Shown here: one piece after another, positions 5,940 to 10,535 of the stretch | Layout of the letters: each line of letters begins with the position of its first letter | Position numbering within the stretch: position 1 is the first letter of the stretch | NCBI GenBank assembly: GCA_902476295.1 | Contig: CABSDC010000080.1 | Location: 1-10,535, forward strand | DNA from: SFTJ01 sp905210415 | GTDB lineage: Bacteria > Bacteroidota > Bacteroidia > Bacteroidales > Muribaculaceae | Direction: 5' to 3' | Length of the DNA: 10,535 bases | Made by a program: the position numbers and the translations under genes | The notes under the pieces: generated by a model | What the model saw: the letters and a program-made list of their open reading frames with translations, nothing else | Told to the model about the DNA's origin: nothing | Database searches by the model: none

Positions 5940-6429
5940 TAATTATAGTGGTAGGCATCTGTTGTTGGCAGGTGCTGCCGCTATTTTAGTATGCTTGGGT
6001 GCGTGTTCACCTAAGCATTCTTCTTATAGTGAATTCACTGATGTGCCTACTGTGGGCTGGGCTCATAATAGCCCGCTGTATTTCACTCCGCAATATGGCG
6101 ATTCGGCTGGATATTACGATATAGCGGTGGCTATCCGTCACGATCAGGAGTATGCCTATCGCAATCTGAGCATCACTGCCGATTTCATCGGCGACAATTA
6201 CAAACTCACCCGACGTATCATCAATGTGGAGCTTGCCGACGTGTATGGCACATGGAAGGGCTCGGGATTCGGTGCTTTGTATCAGTTTAAGCAAGTGGTG
6301 CTGACGCATGTGCCTGCCAACTCTATCCATCGCATCGTGCTTTGGCAAACAATGAGCGACATTGACACGGTGCGAAACATAAACGATGTGGGTGTTTTGA
6401 TCACTCCATCAAAGAATGAAGAAGATTGA
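5905..6429 (+). CDS. gldH: GldH-type lipoprotein
   Basis: A 174-residue lipoprotein. A basic N-terminus (KRIKKK) leads to a hydrophobic helix at 19-33 and a lipobox LGAC with the acylated cysteine at 34, so the mature protein of about 141 residues is membrane-anchored. The mature part resembles GldH, first described as needed for gliding in Flavobacterium but present in many non-gliding Bacteroidota, where its role is unclear; it has the typical pattern of a beta-rich domain (YDIAVAIRHDQEYAYRNLSI, then a GTWKGSGFG segment). I chose the ATG at 5905 because it is the only Met before the signal peptide. It overlaps the ricT end by 35 bases in another frame. The open frame extends back to 5485 only because it shadows the repetitive ricT tail. 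ricT followed by gldH is, as I recall, a recurrent order in this phylum. Confidence 0.88.
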   Translation: MTTVKRIKKKSNNYSGRHLLLAGAAAILVCLGACSPKHSSYSEFTDVPTVGWAHNSPLYFTPQYGDSAGYYDIAVAIRHDQEYAYRNLSITADFIGDNYKLTRRIINVELADVYGTWKGSGFGALYQFKQVVLTHVPANSIHRIVLWQTMSDIDTVRNINDVGVLITPSKNEED

Positions 6430-6432
6430 TAA

Positions 6433-7068
6433 ATGAAGATAGAAAACGTTGATTCGCTGATTTTCGATATGGACGGCACCCTATGGGATGCGATGAAATC
6501 GTATGCCGAGGTGTGGAATGTGGCGTTTAAGGAATATGGACTCGACATTACCGTCAACGAGGATGTGCTGAAGACAGGTATGGGCATGAACATTGGCGAT
6601 ATCATGGAGATGCTTTCTAAGCAATATGGTTTCAAAATCTCTGCTGACACTTTTATTGCCCGTGTGGATGAGATAGAAGGCGAATTACTGCCTAAGATTG
6701 GCGGAGTGCTATATCCTGGCGTTAAGGCTGGGCTTGAACATTTGTCGAAGAAATACCGATTGTTTCTCTTGAGCAATTGCGGTGCGCAGGGGTTGCCCAA
6801 TTTCATGGAGTTCACTGGCACAAAGCGCTATTTTACCGACTATTTGTCGTATGGCATGCGCGAGCAAAGCAAAGCCGACAATCTGGCATATCTTTGTGAG
6901 TGTCACGGACTGAAGAATCCGGTGTATGTGGGCGATACGCAAAGCGATTGCAATCAGGCGCATAAGGCTGGCATACCATTTGTTTATGCGTCTTATGGAT
7001 TTGACGATTGCGCTGACTATGATATGCGCATAGATAGTTTTAGTGAATTAGAAAAATATTTTTTATAA
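6433..7068 (+). CDS. HAD-superfamily phosphatase (phosphoglycolate phosphatase-like)
   Basis: A 211-residue cytoplasmic hydrolase of the haloacid dehalogenase superfamily. All four motifs are present: I, FDMDGT with nucleophile D12 and acid D14; II, LLSNCG with S114; III, K147 in EQSKADN; IV, VGDTQSD with D168 and D172. A helical cap sits between motifs I and II (about 16-90), as in subfamily I enzymes such as phosphoglycolate phosphatase and beta-phosphoglucomutase. The substrate cannot be told from sequence; a small phosphorylated metabolite is likely. It starts three bases after the gldH stop, so it is translated from the same message. The start is clear because motif I must lie near the N-terminus. 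Confidence 0.95.
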   Translation: MKIENVDSLIFDMDGTLWDAMKSYAEVWNVAFKEYGLDITVNEDVLKTGMGMNIGDIMEMLSKQYGFKISADTFIARVDEIEGELLPKIGGVLYPGVKAGLEHLSKKYRLFLLSNCGAQGLPNFMEFTGTKRYFTDYLSYGMREQSKADNLAYLCECHGLKNPVYVGDTQSDCNQAHKAGIPFVYASYGFDDCADYDMRIDSFSELEKYFL

Positions 7069-7085
7069 CATAAATTGTTGTTATT

Positions 7086-8258
7086 ATGAGCGAAATAATT
7101 CAAAAAGGATGGGAAGAGGAAATTGCTTACCGAGTAGAACGAATTGCAGCATCGCTTGCCGAAAATGGCATTGATGCTATTCTTGTCAGTTCGAATGCTA
7201 ACCTGTATTACACAGTGAGCCGAGTGATTGCCGGATATTGCTATATCACAGCGCAAGGCGAGGTGAAGTATTTCGTGAGACGTCCGATTGGTCTTGAGGG
7301 CGACAATGTGCATTATATTCGCAAGCCAGAGCAAATAATGGCAATGCTTGGCGAGAAGCCAAAAACGATGGCTGTGGAATATGCGATGTCGTATGCCGAT
7401 GTGCAACGACTCAAAGCCGCTTTTAATGGCGTGGAAATAGTGGATGGCACATCGTTGATGAATAAGGTCCGTGCCGTGAAGTCGCAGTTTGAGATTGATT
7501 TGATTCGCCGTAGTGGCATCAGCCATGTTGAGTCGTATCGTCAGATACCGCACTTCTTTTCTGAGGGAATGACCGATGTGGAATTTCAGATTGAATTGGA
7601 ACACCGCTTGCGCTTGAATGGCTGCTTGGGCTTGTTTAGAATCGCTGGCCAGTCGATGGAGTTGTTTATGGGCAACATTCTGTGTGGCAATAATGCCGAC
7701 AACCCAACGCCTTATGATTTCGCAATGGGTGGCGCTGGCGTAGATAAGTCGTTGCCAATTGGCGCAAATGGCAGCATGATTCGCCATGGCATGACGCTGA
7801 TGGTGGACGCTTGTGGCAATTTCAATGGCTATATGACTGATATGAGCCGTAGCTACAAGATTGGCCCAGTGAGCGAGTTGGCTGAAAAGGCGCACCAATG
7901 CTCGGTGGATATTTGTAAGAAGATATTTGAGATGGCACGCCCAGATGTGGCTGCTCATAGCCTCTATGATGTGGCTATTGAGATGGCTGAAAAGGCTGGC
8001 TTGAGCGATTATTTCATGGGTCACGCACAGAAGGCCGGTTTTATTGGTCATGGCGTGGGCATCGAAATCAACGAATTGCCAGTGCTGTCGGCTCGCAGCA
8101 AGGATGTGCTCGAAGAGGGCAATGTGATTGCTGTAGAGCCTAAGTTTGTGATTCCTGAAGTGGGTGCAGTGGGCATCGAAAACACTTATGTGATCACTGC
8201 CGACGGCGCGAAATGCCTCACTGAGATGCCAGAGGAATTGATGCAATTGGCTGAATAA
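7086..8258 (+). CDS. M24-family metallopeptidase (Xaa-Pro peptidase-like)
   Basis: A 390-residue cytoplasmic enzyme with the two-part layout of creatinase/prolidase-type M24 proteins. An N-terminal domain (about 10-140, including NLYYTVSR) precedes a pita-bread catalytic domain (about 150-385). All five metal ligands are visible: D241 (VDACG), D252 (11 residues later, MTDMSRS), H322 (GHGVGIEINE), E351 (AVEPKF) and E365 (GIENTYV). The enzyme should therefore be active, probably as an aminopeptidase or dipeptidase releasing residues before proline; the exact specificity cannot be read off. There is no signal peptide. The ATG at 7086 lies 17 bases after the HAD stop, so co-transcription is likely. 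The 440-residue antisense frame (7017-8339) is a shadow. Confidence 0.95.
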   Translation: MSEIIQKGWEEEIAYRVERIAASLAENGIDAILVSSNANLYYTVSRVIAGYCYITAQGEVKYFVRRPIGLEGDNVHYIRKPEQIMAMLGEKPKTMAVEYAMSYADVQRLKAAFNGVEIVDGTSLMNKVRAVKSQFEIDLIRRSGISHVESYRQIPHFFSEGMTDVEFQIELEHRLRLNGCLGLFRIAGQSMELFMGNILCGNNADNPTPYDFAMGGAGVDKSLPIGANGSMIRHGMTLMVDACGNFNGYMTDMSRSYKIGPVSELAEKAHQCSVDICKKIFEMARPDVAAHSLYDVAIEMAEKAGLSDYFMGHAQKAGFIGHGVGIEINELPVLSARSKDVLEEGNVIAVEPKFVIPEVGAVGIENTYVITADGAKCLTEMPEELMQLAE

Positions 8259-8283
8259 ACAATATTGCAGGAAATTTTTTTGA

Positions 8284-9714
8284 ATGAAGATTGACAAAAA
8301 CAAGATAGATGAGCATTTGAGCAATACTGTTTTCCACATGGTGGGCGATGCAGCCGATGAGTTGCAACGTGAGTGCTATGTGGTGGGCGGCTATGTTCGT
8401 GATATATTTTTGCAACGCCCGTCGAAGGACATGGATTTCGTGACGGTGGGCAGCGGATTGGAATTGGCTAAATTGGTGGCAGAGAAGTGGGGTAAAAACA
8501 CGCATTTGGCGGTTTTTCCTAATTTCGGCACAGCACAGGTGAAGCGTCGTGGAATAGAACTTGAGTTTGTGGGTGCACGCAAAGAGTCGTATAGCCGCGA
8601 GAGCCGTAAACCAAAAGTTGAGGATGGCACGCTGAACGACGATCAGTGCCGCCGCGATTTCACAATCAATGCAATGGCAATTTCGGTGAATAGCGCCACT
8701 TATGGCAAGTTACTCGACCCGTTTGATGGCATCGGCGACTTGGAGCGACGCATTATTCGCACGCCGCTTGATCCGGATATCACTTTCTCCGACGACCCTC
8801 TGCGCATGATGAGGGCTATACGATTTGCCACACAGCTTGATTTTGAGATTTTTGCAGAGACCTTCGAGGCTATCCGTCGCAATAAAGAGCGCATCAAGAT
8901 AATCTCAAAGGAGCGCATCATTGACGAACTCACCAAGATAATTAAGTCGAAGAAGCCGTCGCGCGGCTTTGTGCTTCTCAGCGAATGCGGTTTGTTGGAA
9001 TTGATATTCCCGGAATTGGCTGCGATGAAAGGCGTGGAAACGGTGAACGGCCGCGGCCATAAAGATAACTTCTGGCACACGATGCAAGTGCTCGACAATG
9101 TGGCAGAAAAGAGCGACAATGAATGGCTACGCTGGGCTGCTGTGTTTCACGATTTAGGTAAGCCTGCAACAAAGAGTTGGGACGAAAAGATTGGCTGGAC
9201 ATTTCACAATCACAACTTCATCGGTGAGAAAATGGTGCCTCGCATCTTCACCCGCATGAAGTTGCCGCTCAACGAGCATATGAAGTATGTGAAGAAACTT
9301 GTGGGCTTGCACATGCGACCAATAGCTTTGGTGGAAGATGAAGTGACCGATTCGGCAGTGCGCCGATTGCTGTTTGATGCCGGCGATGATATCGACGACT
9401 TGATGCTGCTGTGCGAGGCCGACATAACCTCGAAAAATCAGCAGAAGGTGCAACGTCTGCTTCAGAATTTTGCGTTGGTGCGCAAGAAACTAATCGACAT
9501 AGAGGAGAAAGACCGTGTGCGCAATTTCCAACCGCCGGTGTCGGGCGAGGAGATTATGGCAACGTTTGGTTTGCAGCCTACGAGAGAAGTGGGTGTGATA
9601 AAAAATGCTATTAAGGATGCTATCCTCGATGGAGTGATAGAGAACGACTATGAGCAGGCTCGCCAATATATGCTTAAAGTGGCAGTCGAAAACGGGCTCA
9701 CCCCTGTGAAGTAA
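8284..9714 (+). CDS. cca: tRNA nucleotidyltransferase (CCA-adding type) with HD domain
   Basis: This class II nucleotidyltransferase adds or repairs the CCA end of tRNAs, or part of it, in the cytoplasm. The head holds GGYVRD (35-40) and the catalytic acids D49 and D51 in KDMDFV. Downstream are the family motifs RRDFTINAM (123-131) and DPLRMMRAIRFATQL (171-185), then ERIIDEL (210-216). A C-terminal HD domain follows (about 255-390; H265, HD 289-290 in HDLGK, D380), as in E. coli-type CCA enzymes, where it gives phosphohydrolase activity. The 476-residue length suits Bacteroidales homologues. The start is 25 bases after the M24 stop and no other ATG fits before GGYVRD. A poly(A) polymerase or an A- or CC-adding enzyme cannot be excluded by sequence alone, but a single complete gene of this kind is most simply CCA-adding. 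Confidence 0.93.
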   Translation: MKIDKNKIDEHLSNTVFHMVGDAADELQRECYVVGGYVRDIFLQRPSKDMDFVTVGSGLELAKLVAEKWGKNTHLAVFPNFGTAQVKRRGIELEFVGARKESYSRESRKPKVEDGTLNDDQCRRDFTINAMAISVNSATYGKLLDPFDGIGDLERRIIRTPLDPDITFSDDPLRMMRAIRFATQLDFEIFAETFEAIRRNKERIKIISKERIIDELTKIIKSKKPSRGFVLLSECGLLELIFPELAAMKGVETVNGRGHKDNFWHTMQVLDNVAEKSDNEWLRWAAVFHDLGKPATKSWDEKIGWTFHNHNFIGEKMVPRIFTRMKLPLNEHMKYVKKLVGLHMRPIALVEDEVTDSAVRRLLFDAGDDIDDLMLLCEADITSKNQQKVQRLLQNFALVRKKLIDIEEKDRVRNFQPPVSGEEIMATFGLQPTREVGVIKNAIKDAILDGVIENDYEQARQYMLKVAVENGLTPVK

Positions 9715-9726
9715 TAATCCCATCAG

Positions 9727-9783
9727 ATATAACAATCGCCCCATAAGCTTCTGCAGAAACTTATGGGGCGATTGGTGTTATAT
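9727..9783. terminator. Long inverted repeat between convergent genes
   Basis: A perfect 14-bp inverted repeat (9734-9747 with 9760-9773) surrounds a loop that is itself palindromic (TTCTGCAGAA, 9749-9758). The stem extends outward: ATATAAC (9727-9733) pairs with GTTATAT (9777-9783) around a three-base bulge at 9774-9776. It sits in the 76-base gap where cca and the GtrA gene converge, the place for a bidirectional terminator. Neither side has a proper T run, so it may instead protect 3' ends or act with Rho. Confidence 0.65.
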
Positions 9784-9790
9784 TGATGTG

Positions 9791-10261
9791 TTAGTTGCGG
9801 AAAGTGACGCAACGGTTGAAGATATAGTTTGAGAGGGTGTACACCACCATACCGATGATTACGCCAGCATATTCGCCCACTGATTGCGCATTAAGGCTGA
9901 ACATTGTAAAGTCGTTGCCAAGAAGGTCCACGGCCAAGTCCTTAAGCGGATTTCGCACAACGAGTAGCGTAACGAATTGCAGGCCGAAGCAGAGTAGGAA
10001 GCCGCCCACAAACAGGCCCATTTCGCGAAGCACTTTTGTGTCGTGGGTTTGGAACACCCATTTCTTGTTCCAGATGAAACTGTTAATCACGCCAGCGATA
10101 TAGCCGATGGCGTCGCTGAGCATCAGTTTTAAGCCTAATATTTCGTTGCAAACAAATATTACTATCAGTGTGATGAGCGAGTTGCTCACACCCACTATGC
10201 CGTATTTTATCAGTTGAATAGCGGTGGTCTTTGTGTTTTCTTTCATTGCAATATGTGGCAA
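9791..10261 (-). CDS. GtrA-family small membrane protein
   Basis: A 156-residue inner-membrane protein with four predicted membrane helices (about 18-38, 47-65, 81-102, 128-148), the layout of the GtrA/DPMS1-like family. GtrA proteins are thought to flip or handle polyprenyl-linked sugars during cell-surface glycosylation. Family features are the KYGIVGVSNS start of helix 1, the NSFIWNKKWVF motif after helix 2 (60-70) and the basic end SNYIFNRCVTFRN. No glycosyltransferase lies beside it within the window, so its sugar substrate is unknown. The ATG at 10259-10261 or the in-frame ATG five codons later (10244-10246, MKENTK) could be the start; the second would give 151 residues and looks equally good. 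It is convergent with cca and lies downstream of nth on the same strand. Confidence 0.92.
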   Translation of the reverse strand: MPHIAMKENTKTTAIQLIKYGIVGVSNSLITLIVIFVCNEILGLKLMLSDAIGYIAGVINSFIWNKKWVFQTHDTKVLREMGLFVGGFLLCFGLQFVTLLVVRNPLKDLAVDLLGNDFTMFSLNAQSVGEYAGVIIGMVVYTLSNYIFNRCVTFRN

Positions 10262-10335
10262 TTTATAAATTCTGAATTAATAAAAATGAGGCATCGTAGT
10301 GCTAAAGAGGCTTTGAAAAACACTACAATGCAATA

Positions 10336-10343
10336 CAAAGTTA
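10336..10343 (-). promoter_or_regulatory. Candidate -7 box for the GtrA-family gene
   Basis: On the minus strand this reads TAACTTTG, a full match to TAnnTTTG, about 75 bases upstream of the GtrA start. At the expected 19-21 bases upstream there is no good TTTG box, so the call is tentative. It would allow expression independent of nth. Confidence 0.45.
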
Positions 10344-10425
10344 AGAATTAATCTTGAAACCGTGTTATGGATATGTCGTATAAAAATGTTTTATGTTGGC
10401 ATAATGGCGTTTGCCAGAGGCGGCT

Positions 10426-10535
10426 TCACTTGGCATTTTTGCTATAGTAGCGGCAAAAATCCTTGATACCACATTCCATACATTTCGGTTTGCGAGCAGT
10501 GCAAGTGTATCTGCCGTGCAAGATGAGCCAGTGGT
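10426..10535 (-). CDS. nth: Endonuclease III, C-terminal part (cut by window edge)
   Basis: Only the last 35 complete codons lie in the window; the gene continues past the right edge. Endonuclease III is a DNA glycosylase/AP lyase that removes oxidised pyrimidines in base-excision repair. The fragment begins HWLILHGRYTC and holds the four cysteines of the [4Fe-4S] cluster with the exact enzyme spacing C-x6-C-x2-C-x5-C (CTARKPKC, ECGIKDFC). About nine residues and a TGA stop (10426-10428) follow. The HWLILHGRYTC stretch is very close to the E. coli enzyme. The helix-hairpin-helix and catalytic lysine and aspartate lie outside the window and cannot be checked. It was missed by a simple open-frame search only because it lacks a start here. 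Confidence 0.93.
   Translation of the reverse strand, partial: HWLILHGRYTCTARKPKCMECGIKDFCRYYSKNAK

Noticed and set aside
7017..8339. 440-codon open frame on the minus strand
   Set aside because: It is antisense to the M24 peptidase gene, which has all its metal ligands; the frame is Cys/His/Ile-rich nonsense and crosses neighbouring gene ends.
10405..10416. Hairpin TGGC-GTTT-GCCA as the nth terminator
   Set aside because: Only four base pairs and no T run directly after it on the minus strand.
1..10535. CRISPR array, tRNA, rRNA, transposase or phage genes
   Set aside because: I looked for spaced direct repeats, cloverleaf patterns and recombinase motifs on both strands and found none.

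Overview
The window looks like chromosomal DNA from a member of the Bacteroidales (phylum Bacteroidota). The evidence is the gene content (GldH lipoprotein, a RicT/PSP1 protein with a long polar tail, a DUF2582-type winged-helix protein, RNase Y behind a zapA pair), the near absence of Shine-Dalgarno sites, and promoter-like boxes of the Bacteroidetes type (TTTG, about 20 bases, then TAnnTTTG). The family is less certain; a gut Muribaculaceae- or Prevotella-like genome would fit. Almost everything is housekeeping. I see no defence system, biosynthetic cluster, phage, CRISPR array, tRNA or rRNA.

Layout, left to right. Positions 1-405 hold no gene I can name, only hairpins and short open frames. 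A small winged-helix gene lies on the minus strand (498-707) with a good promoter and a terminator. The plus strand then carries a long run: rsgA (965-1900); a coiled-coil protein coupled to zapA (2042-2633); a structured non-coding stretch that I propose is 6S RNA (about 2640-2851); rny (2883-4424); ricT (4464-5939); gldH (5905-6429, overlapping ricT); a HAD hydrolase (6433-7068); an M24 peptidase (7086-8258); and a CCA-adding-type tRNA nucleotidyltransferase (8284-9714). A long inverted repeat separates this run from two minus-strand genes: a GtrA-family membrane protein (9791-10261) and the 3' end of nth, endonuclease III (10426-10535, running off the edge).

How the genes fit together. RNA metabolism dominates: RsgA (30S maturation), the putative 6S RNA (RNA polymerase control), RNase Y (mRNA decay), RicT (a known RNase Y partner in Bacillus) and the CCA-type enzyme (tRNA 3' ends). 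The ZapA pair belongs to FtsZ-ring assembly and GldH to the cell envelope. ricT, gldH and the HAD gene are packed closely enough to be one transcript, and the M24 and cca genes follow after gaps of only 17 and 25 bases. The points most worth a second look are the putative 6S RNA between zapA and rny, the rny-ricT adjacency with the basic R/G/N/Q-rich tail on RicT, the coiled-coil partner of ZapA, and the unassigned structured sequence at the left edge.
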